Source: Nitrospinota bacterium (GTDB lineage Bacteria > JADFOP01). Taken from it: a stretch of 52,494 nt of DNA. Shown here piece after piece: positions 1 to 7,620 of this stretch (its first letter is position 1; every line of letters begins with the position of its first letter). A program made the position numbers and the translations under genes. A model generated the notes under the pieces. The model had not been told where the DNA came from and made no database searches. It saw nothing but the letters and a program-made list of their open reading frames with translations. The DNA lies in contig JADFOP010000010.1 of assembly GCA_022562795.1 (NCBI GenBank), positions 1-52,494 of the forward strand. Reading direction: 5' to 3'.

Positions 1-886
1 TGTAGTTCTTTCGCAGGAAGGCACTGGCCGAACCACCGAGGTAATCAAAGCTCATCGAATCGTCAAATATGCCGGTGTGCACGTAAACCAGCTCACGCCC
101 TCCGAGCTGGGAGAGGAGATAACGAAAGACGGAGGGATCGTCAGGATGGCCTTCCATATTGACATAAGCGCCGGGTGAGAGGCGGATGCCGACACGATTG
201 CTTCCGGCTTTGGCCACGACCGCATCGACCACCTCAAGGGCGAAGCGAGCCATCCGTTCAGGGGACCCCCCGTAGGCGTCCGTGCGGCGGTTCGTGTGAT
301 GATGGAGAAACTGGTCGATCAGGTAGCCGTTTGCCCCGTGGATTTCCACACCGTCGAAGCCTGCCGTCAGTGCGTTGCCCGCGCCCTGCGCATATGCTTC
401 CACCAAGCCTGGGATTTCGCCGATGTCCAGGGCGCGAGGTGTTGCGTATTCAACATCGGCACGAGGAACCCGTCCGGTCAGAGGTACCGCGGAGGGGGCA
501 ATGGGCAGTTCGCCGTTGAGATAGATGGGGTGAGAGACCCGACCAACATGCCAAAGTTGCAAAAATATCTTGCCACCCCTTGCGTGTACCTGCTCCGTCA
601 CCTGGCGCCAACCTTCTATTTGGGCTTCGTTGTAAATCCCAGGGGTGTTAGGGTAACCTTGGCCATCAGGCCGGACGATGGTGGCTTCAGTGATGATGAG
701 GCCCGCATCCGCCCGACGGGCATAGTAGGCAGCCATTTCCGCCGTCGGTACTAGGGCATCGTCCGCCATGCTCCGGGTCATGGGCGCCATGGCGATTCGG
801 TTTTCCAGATTGAGCGAGCCAAGCTGCAATGGGGAAAACAGATTGGAGTAGACTTCGCTGGTCGTCGTTCCATTTGTTGCTGTCAT
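1..886 (-). CDS. Old Yellow Enzyme-type alkene reductase, 3' end beyond window
   Basis: NADH:flavin oxidoreductase of the Old Yellow Enzyme family (NemA/xenobiotic reductase type). The family uses FMN to reduce activated C=C bonds or nitro groups in the cytoplasm. About 295 residues lie in the window and the C-terminus is cut off by the left edge. The N-terminal barrel opening (LFSPLQLGSLNLENRIAMAP) is typical, as are the core motif EIHGANGYLIDQFLHHHTN near residue 180 and the following DAYGGSPERMAR. The start is the ATG at 886, overlapped by the TGA of a 24-codon ORF. The TetR gene lies upstream on the same strand, and an operator at 1232-1253 suggests induction by electrophilic substrates. 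The substrate is inferred from the family only. Confidence 0.93.
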   Translation of the reverse strand, partial: MTATNGTTTSEVYSNLFSPLQLGSLNLENRIAMAPMTRSMADDALVPTAEMAAYYARRADAGLIITEATIVRPDGQGYPNTPGIYNEAQIEGWRQVTEQVHARGGKIFLQLWHVGRVSHPIYLNGELPIAPSAVPLTGRVPRADVEYATPRALDIGEIPGLVEAYAQGAGNALTAGFDGVEIHGANGYLIDQFLHHHTNRRTDAYGGSPERMARFALEVVDAVVAKAGSNRVGIRLSPGAYVNMEGHPDDPSVFRYLLSQLGGRELVYVHTGIFDDSMSFDYLGGSASAFLRKNY

Positions 887-957
887 AGTCCCAGCCTCCC
901 TTCTTTACGCTGGAAGTTCTCGTTGGTGAGCTCTAGGGTCTTCGCGTGTTCTGGCAT
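883..957 (-). CDS. 24-residue peptide resembling a thioredoxin N-terminus
   Basis: Short ORF with a strong ribosome-binding site (AGGAG, 9 nt before the ATG at 957). Its TGA overlaps the ATG of the reductase as ATGA. The product begins MPEHAKTLELTNENFQ, which resembles the first beta strand of thioredoxins, then ends after eight unrelated residues. It may be a remnant of a truncated thioredoxin or a coupling leader peptide. Translation is plausible from the ribosome-binding site, but function is unknown. Confidence 0.45.
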   Translation of the reverse strand: MPEHAKTLELTNENFQRKEGRLGL

Positions 958-1270
958 GATGTTGTTCTCCTTTCTGTTCAGGGCGATCATGGATGCCGCA
1001 AAATTTGTGAAAATTTCTGGACGGTTATGACGAGACCGCATAGGTAACAAGAGCCCGAAAGGTCGTGAATGAAGGAAATTAGCAGGGTACTAGGCCTGAT
1101 GAAGGAGCTTCCCGCTTGCACGAAAATCCCTTGGCCAACTCCCAGGCGGAAGTTCTTCCGGTCCGTTGTTGAAGCTTTCTCTATCATCGCAGGGGTTCCT
1201 TGCTGGATATTCCTCTGTATATCCCTACATGTTTTATCAACCGGTTGGTAAAACATCCGGTTAAAAAAAC
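958..1270. other. Intergenic region between tetR and the reductase
   Basis: About 310 bases downstream of the TetR stop and upstream of the 24-codon ORF. It holds the operator at 1232-1253, close to the TetR stop. I see no convincing -35/-10 pair. An 89-codon open frame on the minus strand (987-1256) runs across the operator, resembles nothing I know and lacks a ribosome-binding site, so I do not call it. Confidence 0.5.
1232..1253. promoter_or_regulatory. Operator O1 for the TetR regulator
   Basis: Inverted repeat TTTTATCA-N6-TGGTAAAA with one mismatched pair. The central six bases ACCGGT are themselves palindromic, and flanking G and C extend it to 24 bp (1231-1254). The half-sites and spacing match O2 at 1874-1895 in front of tetR. 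It lies between tetR and the reductase and is the likely site controlling the reductase transcript. Confidence 0.75.
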
Positions 1271-1858
1271 CTACACCTGGTAGCCTTCCAAAAGATGCAC
1301 CAAGTGGGACTCCGCATGGGCTAGCACCTCGGGGTCCCGTTTGGTCTTGGCCAGGAGAATCGCCCCTTCGAGCGCGGAAACGATGAAGGACGCTGTAGCA
1401 CGAGGGTCCATCGTTTCCCGGTACACTCCCGTCTCAAGACCGCGCTTAAGCACTCCCTCAATCACGCTCTCCCATGCCTCAAAGAAGTGAGTCAAGCGGG
1501 TGCGGAAATCCTCGTCCACATCGGCCATCTCCAAGGCCAGATTCCCCAGAGGGCAGCCGCCAGCACAGTAACTCTCTTCCATATGCCCCCGGATGAGCTG
1601 CAGGTAGTCTCGAAGTTGCTCCGTCGGGTGGCGGTCGTCGTTGAACCTCGGGGCAAGAATGTGGTTGATGGCGTAGGTGGCCATCCGGTCCAGCAGCTCC
1701 AGCCCTAGCGCTTCTTTGGTCGGAAAATAATAGAAGACATTGGCCTTCTTGACGCTAGCGGCCTTAGCGATGGCGTCTACGCTCGTGGCCCTGAAGCCGT
1801 TGGTGTGGATCAGCTGCTGGGCTTCTGCCAGGATTTTCTCTTTGGTGCCGGTGGTCAT
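1271..1858 (-). CDS. TetR/AcrR-family repressor
   Basis: TetR-type regulator, about 195 residues from the ATG at 1858. The N-terminal helix-turn-helix is clear (GFRATSVDAIAKAASVKKAN, then VFYYFPTKEALGLELL). The C-terminal ligand domain contains YCAGGCPLGNLALEM, a cysteine-bearing segment that could sense electrophiles, though that is inference. An upstream in-frame ATG at 1882 lies inside operator O2 and only a few bases past the -10 box, so it would give an almost leaderless mRNA. The ATG at 1858 has GAGG 9 nt upstream and is preferred. Paired operators suggest self-repression and control of the neighbouring alkene reductase. Confidence 0.9.
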   Translation of the reverse strand: MTTGTKEKILAEAQQLIHTNGFRATSVDAIAKAASVKKANVFYYFPTKEALGLELLDRMATYAINHILAPRFNDDRHPTEQLRDYLQLIRGHMEESYCAGGCPLGNLALEMADVDEDFRTRLTHFFEAWESVIEGVLKRGLETGVYRETMDPRATASFIVSALEGAILLAKTKRDPEVLAHAESHLVHLLEGYQV

Positions 1859-1873
1859 TTGCTGAGCCCTCGT

Positions 1874-1895
1874 TTTTACCATCTGAATGGTAAAA
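1874..1895. promoter_or_regulatory. Operator O2 over the tetR promoter
   Basis: Perfect inverted repeat TTTTACCAT-CTGA-ATGGTAAAA. Written as TTTTACCA-N6-TGGTAAAA it has the same half-sites and spacing as O1. It overlaps the -10 box of the tetR promoter (1892-1897), the usual geometry for autorepression. Confidence 0.8.
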
Positions 1896-1920
1896 TAACA
1901 CCTTGGACGAAAATTGTCAA
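1892..1920 (-). promoter_or_regulatory. Sigma-70 promoter of tetR
   Basis: TTGACA at 1915-1920, a 17-bp spacer, and TATTTT at 1892-1897, read on the minus strand. The expected start point lies a few bases before position 1882. Confidence 0.7.
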
Positions 1921-2058
1921 GGGGAAAAATGAAAAAAATTACTGCCGTTTATATTTCAATGGATTACATGGGAGGCGAGGGGGCATAGAAAGGAAATGGA
2001 CACATTAGAAGTGCACTATATCCTTGCGAGGTTAAGGCTTGGTCCGCCCTATTGCCCC

Positions 2059-3468
2059 TCAGGCATCCATTCCCATAAAGAGATTGTTTAAAGACTCCGC
2101 TAAGGTTGGATGAGCGAAGACGCCGTCACGAATGCGAGTGTACGGCACGTTGCCCATCATCGCCATCTGTATGACAGACATGACCTCGCCCCCCTCTACC
2201 CCTAGAACCGCGCATCCTAGAATTTGGTCCGTCTCGGCGTCTACGACCGCCTTCATAAACCCCCTGGTTTCATCAAATTCCAGCGCCTTTGCCACATGAC
2301 TCATCGGAAGCTTGGCCACACGGATGCTAAGGCCTTGCTTCCGGGCTTCCGTCTCGCTCAATCCCACCCGGCCCAGTTGCGGGTCTATAAAAACCGTGTA
2401 TGGAACGAGCCGACCGTTAACGGTCGCATCGCCTCCTTCGAGAATATTCGCTCGCACGATACGGTAATCATCATAGGAAATGTGGGTGAACGCCGGGCCG
2501 CCATTGACATCCCCCAGGGCATAGACTCCCGATACGGTCGTTTCCAACCGTTCGTTGGCCTTAATAAACCCTCTTGCGTCGGTTTCGATTCCGGCGGCTT
2601 CGAGGTTCAACCCTTCTGTATTGGGGGCCCGGCCTACCCCAACGAGCAGGTGCGAGCCCAGCACCTTCGTTCGCTCAGATGGCGTTTGAAATTCGAGCTC
2701 AACCCCCCCGTTGTCTGAACCCGCCCGAGCGCTGAGAACCTCGGCGTTCAAGTGCACCTCAATTCCGTCTTCATTGAGGATTTTTCGCACTTCCTCTGCG
2801 ACATCCGGGTCCTCACGGCTAAGCAACTGCTCCCCTTGCTGAATAATCGTCACCTTACTTCCAAACCGACGGAACATCTGTCCGAACTCCAACCCGATGT
2901 AGCCTCCCCCCATAACCAGTAAATGCTCGGGCAGCGTGTCCATTTCCATAATGGTGGAGGAATCCAGGAACGGGACCTCGTCCAACCCCGGGATAGCCGG
3001 AACTACCGGTCTCGCTCCTGTATTAATGAAAATCTTCTCCGCAGAGAGCCTACGGTTCCCACCGTTGTTTAATTGAACCTCGACGGCATGCGAATCGACG
3101 AAGGAAGCCTTTCCAAAAATCAGCTCCAGATTATCCGTCCTTTCAAGACCTCGTTGCGACCCGCCTCGAAACATCTCCACTATGTTTTGTTTGCGCTCGC
3201 GAACTCGCGCCATATCGACCGACACGTCACCCGTATTTACGCCATACTCCGCCGCGCGCCGTGCTAAATAGGCAACGCGTGCACTGGCGACCATCGTCTT
3301 CGTCGGCGTACAGCCGACGTTTATGCACGACCCGCCGACGTGTCCGCTCTCAACAACCGCCGTTTTCCATCCGGCATTGGCCAGGGCCGTCGCTAGCGGT
3401 TTCCCAGCTTGCCCTGTGCCGATAATAACCGCCTTGCATTCCTCAAAAGTCTCGCTTAAAGGGCTCAT
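2059..3468 (-). CDS. MerA-like FAD/NAD(P)-dependent disulfide oxidoreductase
   Basis: Pyridine nucleotide-disulfide oxidoreductase of the MerA/dihydrolipoamide dehydrogenase class, 469 residues, the usual length. Visible parts are the FAD-binding GTGQAG near residue 17, the redox disulfide [13 protein letters not shown] (Cys48, Cys53), the NAD(P) Rossmann motif GGGYIGLEF near residue 190, the second FAD motif [10 protein letters not shown], and the C-terminal HPTLAE His-Glu pair. The C-terminal vicinal cysteines of true mercuric reductase are absent and no mer genes are nearby, so mercury reduction is not supported. It also lacks a dehydrogenase complex partner here. A promoter candidate lies at 3560-3588. 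Confidence 0.88.
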   Translation of the reverse strand: MSPLSETFEECKAVIIGTGQAGKPLATALANAGWKTAVVESGHVGGSCINVGCTPTKTMVASARVAYLARRAAEYGVNTGDVSVDMARVRERKQNIVEMFRGGSQRGLERTDNLELIFGKASFVDSHAVEVQLNNGGNRRLSAEKIFINTGARPVVPAIPGLDEVPFLDSSTIMEMDTLPEHLLVMGGGYIGLEFGQMFRRFGSKVTIIQQGEQLLSREDPDVAEEVRKILNEDGIEVHLNAEVLSARAGSDNGGVELEFQTPSERTKVLGSHLLVGVGRAPNTEGLNLEAAGIETDARGFIKANERLETTVSGVYALGDVNGGPAFTHISYDDYRIVRANILEGGDATVNGRLVPYTVFIDPQLGRVGLSETEARKQGLSIRVAKLPMSHVAKALEFDETRGFMKAVVDAETDQILGCAVLGVEGGEVMSVIQMAMMGNVPYTRIRDGVFAHPTLAESLNNLFMGMDA

Positions 3469-3832
3469 GAGAAATCCTCCAGCGCCCGCATCCGAAGGTC
3501 AGAACGGGCAATTACTTTGGCTAAATGAAAGCGTAGGCAAGAAAGATGCGTTGTTAAGAACTATATCCATTGGAACTGAACGGCGCAACGACTTTCGTTC
3601 TCCAACGATAAATCGTCGCGGCAAAACAGCCCCCTCGTGAGCTTGCACCAGTCACGATAGCTACAACCCCTCCCTCGTCGCCAGGGCTCGCACTTCCGCC
3701 CTCAGCGGGCCTCATCGAGGAAGCCGCGGGCGTGGAGATTCAAATATAAGGTTGTCGAGGGAAAGAAAATATGGGTGTGGAAAGGAAGGCTGGGAGGCTA
3801 GAGAGTGTGGCGCTGGAAACTTAAGCTTACCG
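3469..3832. other. Intergenic region between the MerA-like gene and the capD remnant
   Basis: No gene seen. It holds the promoter candidate at 3560-3588 and a small palindrome ACGAT-AA-ATCGT at 3605-3616 about 17 bp beyond its -35 box. No clear terminator for the capD remnant. Confidence 0.5.
3560..3588 (-). promoter_or_regulatory. Candidate sigma-70 promoter of the MerA-like gene
   Basis: TTGCGC at 3583-3588, 17-bp spacer, TATAGT at 3560-3565 on the minus strand. The -10 is good and the -35 weak. Leader of about 85 nt. Confidence 0.45.
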
Positions 3833-4648
3833 TTATACCCTTTGGACCTGCGGTTCCAAGAATAGGGGTTCCGGGAGGCGTTGGGACATGAGGGAGCTAA
3901 ATATCTCTCTGCTGGGAGTATACTCCCCACCGATGGTTTGAAGGAGGGAGAGGGTTTCGGCGACATCTCCGACCTGGGCGGCGTCGAGCATGGCATCGAG
4001 GGTCTCGATAAGCCCCTCTTCCCACCCGTTGCCCCTAACGACTAAAATCTTCTCATGCTCCGTCGGATCCATCCCCTCCCCGTCAACCAACAGCTCTTCG
4101 TAGAGCTTCTCTCCGGGGCGAAGGCCCGTGAACTCGATATCGATATCCTTGCCCGGTTCCAGCCCGGAGAGCCTGATCATGTTCATAGCCAAATCAAGTA
4201 TCTTTACGGGCTCCCCCATGTCCAAGAGGAATAGTTCCTTCCCCCTCCCCATGCTCCCGGCCTGCAGGACCAGGCCTGTCGCCTCGGGGATGGTCATGAA
4301 GTAGCGGGCCACCTCCGGGTGGGTCACCGTTAGGGGCCCCCCCTCGGAAATTTGCTTCTCGAATATCGGGACGACGCTCCCCGAGCTCCAGAGCACGTTG
4401 CCGAAGCGAACAGCGATAAAGGCCGTTCCATTGGGCTCGATGGCGTGAAAGACCCGCTCGGCGGCTCGTTTGGTCGCGCCCATCACGCTCGTAGGCCGGA
4501 CCGCCTTGTCGGTAGAGATCAATACGAACTTCCTGGCACCGTATCTGGCGGCCACCTCGGCAGCCACACGCGTCCCCAACACATTGTTTTTCACTGCCTC
4601 CAGGGGGTTCATCTCCATCATCGGCACGTGCTTGTAGGCGGCGGCGTG
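3833..4648 (-). pseudogene. C-terminal fragment of a CapD/WbpM-type nucleotide-sugar 4,6-dehydratase
   Basis: Homology runs from HAAAYKHVPMMEMNP (codon ending at 4648) to the stop at 3833. It includes STDKAVRPTSVMGATKRAAE, where Met and Lys replace the usual Tyr-x3-Lys as in this dehydratase subfamily, then GNVLWSSGSVVPIF and TGLRPGEKLYEELL. Full members have N-terminal membrane helices and a Rossmann GxxGxxG. All of that is missing, so the product cannot bind NAD and is probably inactive. The open part could start at GTG 4627 or ATG 4621, coupled to the FecR stop. The break is at 4648/4649, where the sequence changes to a FecR gene. Confidence 0.85.
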
Positions 4649-4932
4649 ATTTCCGCCGCGCCCGTATCGGTCTTGATCTCATCCCCTTTAAATAGAGGGT
4701 GGTTGAGCTCAGTGACCTGACGCCACTCCCCCGTGGAAGGGCTCACCTGGCTTCGGACCATGACCGTCCCTTCAACCTTGGTGATAGTAGCGTAAGGCAT
4801 CTGCTGAGCCAGGGCGCTAGGAGGGAGAGAGAGAAGGTGCAAACAGACAAAAACAGCTAAGCCTATAGCGCCAGCGATTGGGGATTGAAATCTAATTATG
4901 GCTCTTTTCGATTGGGAGGTAAAAGAGCGCAT
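4618..4932 (-). pseudogene. N-terminal fragment of a FecR-domain exported protein
   Basis: 104 residues. A hydrophobic export signal (residues about 15-42, ending LPPSALAQQ) is followed by the start of a FecR domain: ITKVEGTVMVR, then LFKGDEIKTDTGAAEI. Homology stops at that isoleucine (4649). The last nine residues are read out of frame from the capD fragment. FecR-domain proteins of this kind are often several hundred residues and occur in exopolysaccharide loci, where CapD-type dehydratases also occur. A sigma-54 promoter lies about 90 bp upstream. Most of the gene is missing. Confidence 0.75.
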
Positions 4933-5024
4933 CTCACATCTCCTTCAGCAGAGATAACCGTTCAGTTCGATAAATCACAAGGAACCAGTTCCTACTGCTT
5001 CCTCTGTTCAACGCAACTCAATAA

Positions 5025-5039
5025 GCAATACTCGTGCCA
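5025..5039 (-). promoter_or_regulatory. Sigma-54 promoter of the fecR/capD remnant
   Basis: On the minus strand TGGCAC-N5-TTGC, an exact -24/-12 element with GG-N10-GC spacing. The start point would be near 5013, about 80 nt before the FecR ATG. It needs RpoN and an enhancer-binding protein, neither encoded in the window. Confidence 0.75.
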
Positions 5040-5391
5040 TCTCGTAACTCTATCAATATCAAGCGTATTCTCCCTTTTGAATATGCTAATTATGCGTCAA
5101 ATACGCGCCGCCGTGTCAAATTGATGACAGAACTTTGCGATGGTTATTTTAGGATCCAAGCATTCCGTGGAGAAGAATTTGCGTGGGGGTGACTTATCGT
5201 AAACACAAGTCGGAACCCCAGGTTTTTCGAGTGAAGCAGGGATTGAGAGTCACTAAGTATCTAAGAAATATACCTTTTAATTATAGATGGATACACAATT
5301 TTTGTTAAAGTGTTACTTAAAATAATGGTCGGAGCCATATTGGGCAGAGAGTTTATGCCCAGTCTCGGCTAGTCGTCTTTTAATGGCGTCG

Positions 5392-5420
5392 TTGCGTGCC
5401 AGGAAAAAGACTGTTACGAT
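5392..5420 (+). promoter_or_regulatory. Sigma-70 promoter of the aldo/keto reductase operon
   Basis: TTGCGT at 5392-5397, 17-bp spacer ending with an extended -10 TG (5412-5413), then TACGAT at 5415-5420. Leader about 20-25 nt before the GTG start. Confidence 0.6.
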
Positions 5421-5445
5421 ATAAGAGCTTGGGAGGAAAATCACT

Positions 5446-6402
5446 GTGGAGTATAGGTCGCTCGGCCAGTCGGATCTTGCCATTTCAATCCAGGGTTTTG
5501 GCTGTTGGGCTATGGGGGGCAAAGGGTGGGGACCTGTTAATGACGAAGAATCCATCGCGGCCGTCCATCGAGCCAGGGACCTCGGTGTCAACTTCTTTGA
5601 TACGGCCGACGCCTACGGATTCGGCCACTCCGAAGAGATCCTGGCCAAGGCGCTGGGAAAAGACCGCAACGGGCTCGTGGTAGCCACCAAGGGCGGCCTG
5701 GCTTGGGATGAACGGGGCCGTATACGCCACGATTGCAGCCCCTCTCACTTACAGATGGCCCTCGGGGATAGCTTAAGGCGGCTCAGGGTTGAGCGCATCG
5801 ATCTTTATCAGATCCACTGGCCTGATCCTTTCGTATCCGTGGAGGAGACCATAGGATGGGCCTTTGACCAAGTGGAGGCGGGATATATCCATGCCGTCGG
5901 GGTCTCCAACTACGATGTGGACCAAATGAAGCGCGCTCTGGCCGTAGGCCCGATCGTAAGCCTCCAGCCGCCTTACAGCCTCCTTGAGCGTCAAATTGAG
6001 GAGGCCACCCTCCCCTTCTGCCGCGATGCGGCAATCGGTGTGGTCTGCTACAGCCCTTTGGCCATGGGGTTGCTCACAGGGAAATTCGGTCCAGACAGCA
6101 CCTTCACCGGCTGGAGGGCCACCTATGAGAGTTTCCAGGGAGAACGGTATCGGGCCAACCTTCGGGTGGTCGAAGCCCTGAGGCCCTTGGCGGAGAAGCG
6201 GAGCCTCACCGTCGGTCAACTCGCCCTCGCCTGGGTCATGAGGCAGCCAGGGGTTTCCAGCGCCATTGTTGGGGCTAAACGCCCCGAGCAGGTCGAAGAA
6301 AACGTGGGGGCCGTGGAGACGAAGCTCGACGAGGCGGAGAGCGCCGCCATCGTTGATATCGTGAACCATGAGCTCTCCTCCTTGGGAGAAGGAGGCCGAT
6401 GA
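5446..6402 (+). CDS. Aldo/keto reductase
   Basis: NAD(P)H-dependent aldo/keto reductase, 318 residues with a complete TIM barrel. The catalytic tetrad is visible: Asp and Tyr in FFDTADAYGFGHSEE (around residues 52-57), Lys in VVATKGG, and His in IDLYQIHWPDP. The cofactor-binding C-terminal part (SSAIVGAKRPEQVEEN) is intact. The start is GTG 5446 with GGAGG 9 nt upstream. Its stop overlaps the next ATG as ATGA, so it is translationally coupled to the HAD gene. The substrate cannot be told from sequence. Confidence 0.93.
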   Translation: MEYRSLGQSDLAISIQGFGCWAMGGKGWGPVNDEESIAAVHRARDLGVNFFDTADAYGFGHSEEILAKALGKDRNGLVVATKGGLAWDERGRIRHDCSPSHLQMALGDSLRRLRVERIDLYQIHWPDPFVSVEETIGWAFDQVEAGYIHAVGVSNYDVDQMKRALAVGPIVSLQPPYSLLERQIEEATLPFCRDAAIGVVCYSPLAMGLLTGKFGPDSTFTGWRATYESFQGERYRANLRVVEALRPLAEKRSLTVGQLALAWVMRQPGVSSAIVGAKRPEQVEENVGAVETKLDEAESAAIVDIVNHELSSLGEGGR

Positions 6403-7088
6403 AGTGGAAGGAGCGGACCTCTACGATGATAGAAGCGATCATTTTTGACATGGACGGGTTGATGGTCAACAGCGAGGAGCTTTGGGAAGAAACCGAACGG
6501 CTCTACTTCGAAAGCAAGGGCCATACTTACAGCAGCGAGTTCGACGGCCTTCTCATGGGACGCAAGAAGGAGGAGAGCGCAGCTGTCATCAAAGAGCGGC
6601 TTGGGTTGGAAGACTCCATTCAGGCGATTATCGCCGAGCGCTACGACATTATACGAAAGCTCTGCCACGAACGATTGGAGCTTATGCCCGGGTTTTCGGC
6701 GCTGTTAGAATCCCTCGTGGAGCGCCAAGTGCCAATCGCCCTTGCTTCGTCTTCCCCGATGGACCAGATCCACTTCGTCTTAAACCGGTTTGACCTATAC
6801 CGTCATTTCCCCATCATTGTCTCCGGAGACATGGTCTCCCGTGGTAAACCCGCTCCCGATATTTATCTCATGACTGCCGAGCTGCTCGTTAAAGAGCCTT
6901 CGGTTTGCCTGGCCCTGGAGGACACCATCAACGGGGCCCGCGCAGCGAAGGCTGCCGGCATGATCTGCCTCGCGGTCCCAGACATGCGTCAGAGGGGGCT
7001 CGATTTCTCCATGGCCGACGCCGAATTTGCAAGCCTTACGGAGCTCGACGCCGACACTATCCTATCGTTCCAGCCCACGGCGAGGTGA
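6399..7088 (+). CDS. HAD-superfamily phosphatase, beta-phosphoglucomutase type
   Basis: Haloacid dehalogenase-like hydrolase, subclass with a helical cap inserted after motif I. Motif I is IIFDMDGLMVNSE (nucleophile and acid Asp near residues 17 and 19). Motif II is the Ser in ALASSSP, motif III the Lys in SRGKPAPDIY, and motif IV ALEDTINGARAAKAAGM. Likely a small sugar-phosphate phosphatase or mutase. The ATG at 6399 overlaps the upstream TGA and has AAGGAGG very close. The ATG at 6426 fits the family N-terminus better but its AAGGAG is 12 nt away, so the start is uncertain by nine codons. Middle gene of a three-gene cluster. Confidence 0.9.
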   Translation: MKWKERTSTMIEAIIFDMDGLMVNSEELWEETERLYFESKGHTYSSEFDGLLMGRKKEESAAVIKERLGLEDSIQAIIAERYDIIRKLCHERLELMPGFSALLESLVERQVPIALASSSPMDQIHFVLNRFDLYRHFPIIVSGDMVSRGKPAPDIYLMTAELLVKEPSVCLALEDTINGARAAKAAGMICLAVPDMRQRGLDFSMADAEFASLTELDADTILSFQPTAR

Positions 7089-7089
7089 C

Positions 7090-7620
7090 GTGATTACGGA
7101 CAAACCCTTACGCTATTGTCCCTACTGCGGATCCTCCCTGAGACGAAGCCTTCTCCCCGGTGACCCGCGAGCCCGCCTCGTCTGCTCTTCCTGCGACGCC
7201 ATCATATATGAGAACCCCCGGCCCGTGGTGGCTGCCGTTATAGAGGAAGGCGGCAAGGTGCTCCTCGCCCGTAGGGCAAAGGGGGCCCGCGCGGGGAGGT
7301 GGGATTTGCCCGGAGGGTTCGTGGAATTGGACGAAACAGCTGAGGAAGCCCTGGCCCGAGAGGTCCGAGAGGAGGTGGGCTGTGAAATTCGCCTCCACGA
7401 GGTGCTAGGAGTGTTCCGCGAGGCGGCAGGCACCTACGGACCCTCCCTCAATATCCACATCAGGGCTTCACCACTGGGCGAGCCTCACCCGACGGACGAG
7501 GTGAGCGAAGTCGGCTGGTTCGGCCCGGACGAACTGCCTCCAGCGGAGGAGTTCGCATTTGAGAACGACATCGCGGCCCTAGAGCGCTGGAAGGCCCTTC
7601 CCCCCCTGGAGGAGCCTTAG
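7090..7620 (+). CDS. Nudix hydrolase with N-terminal zinc ribbon
   Basis: 176 residues from GTG 7090, one base after the HAD stop with GAGG 4 nt upstream. The N-terminus has two cysteine pairs (RYCPYCG at about 10-13 and LVCSSCD at about 32-35) that form a zinc ribbon, followed by YENPRPVV, as in NudC-like and ADP-ribose pyrophosphatase-like proteins. The Nudix box runs from GGFVELDETAEEAL through AREVREEVG, with all catalytic glutamates. It probably hydrolyses a nucleoside diphosphate derivative; the substrate is unknown. The TAG stop overlaps the stop of the convergent ClC gene. Confidence 0.92.
   Translation: MITDKPLRYCPYCGSSLRRSLLPGDPRARLVCSSCDAIIYENPRPVVAAVIEEGGKVLLARRAKGARAGRWDLPGGFVELDETAEEALAREVREEVGCEIRLHEVLGVFREAAGTYGPSLNIHIRASPLGEPHPTDEVSEVGWFGPDELPPAEEFAFENDIAALERWKALPPLEEP

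Larger units (their letters stand above)
4933..5445. other. AT-rich divergent intergenic region fecR / aldo-keto reductase
   Basis: No gene recognised. It contains the sigma-54 promoter towards fecR (5025-5039), an inverted repeat TGGGCA-N9-TGCCCA at 5341-5361, and the promoter of the aldo/keto reductase (5392-5420). The 5040-5330 stretch is AT-rich. Confidence 0.5.

Noticed and set aside
987-1256. 89-codon minus-strand frame between tetR and the reductase
   Set aside because: It spans operator O1, has no ribosome-binding site and resembles no known family.
2059-3468. True mercuric reductase
   Set aside because: C-terminal vicinal cysteines and the N-terminal metal-binding domain are missing and no mer operon is present.
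5773-6369. 198-codon minus-strand frame opposite the aldo/keto reductase
   Set aside because: Antisense shadow of a gene with a complete catalytic tetrad; no family resemblance.
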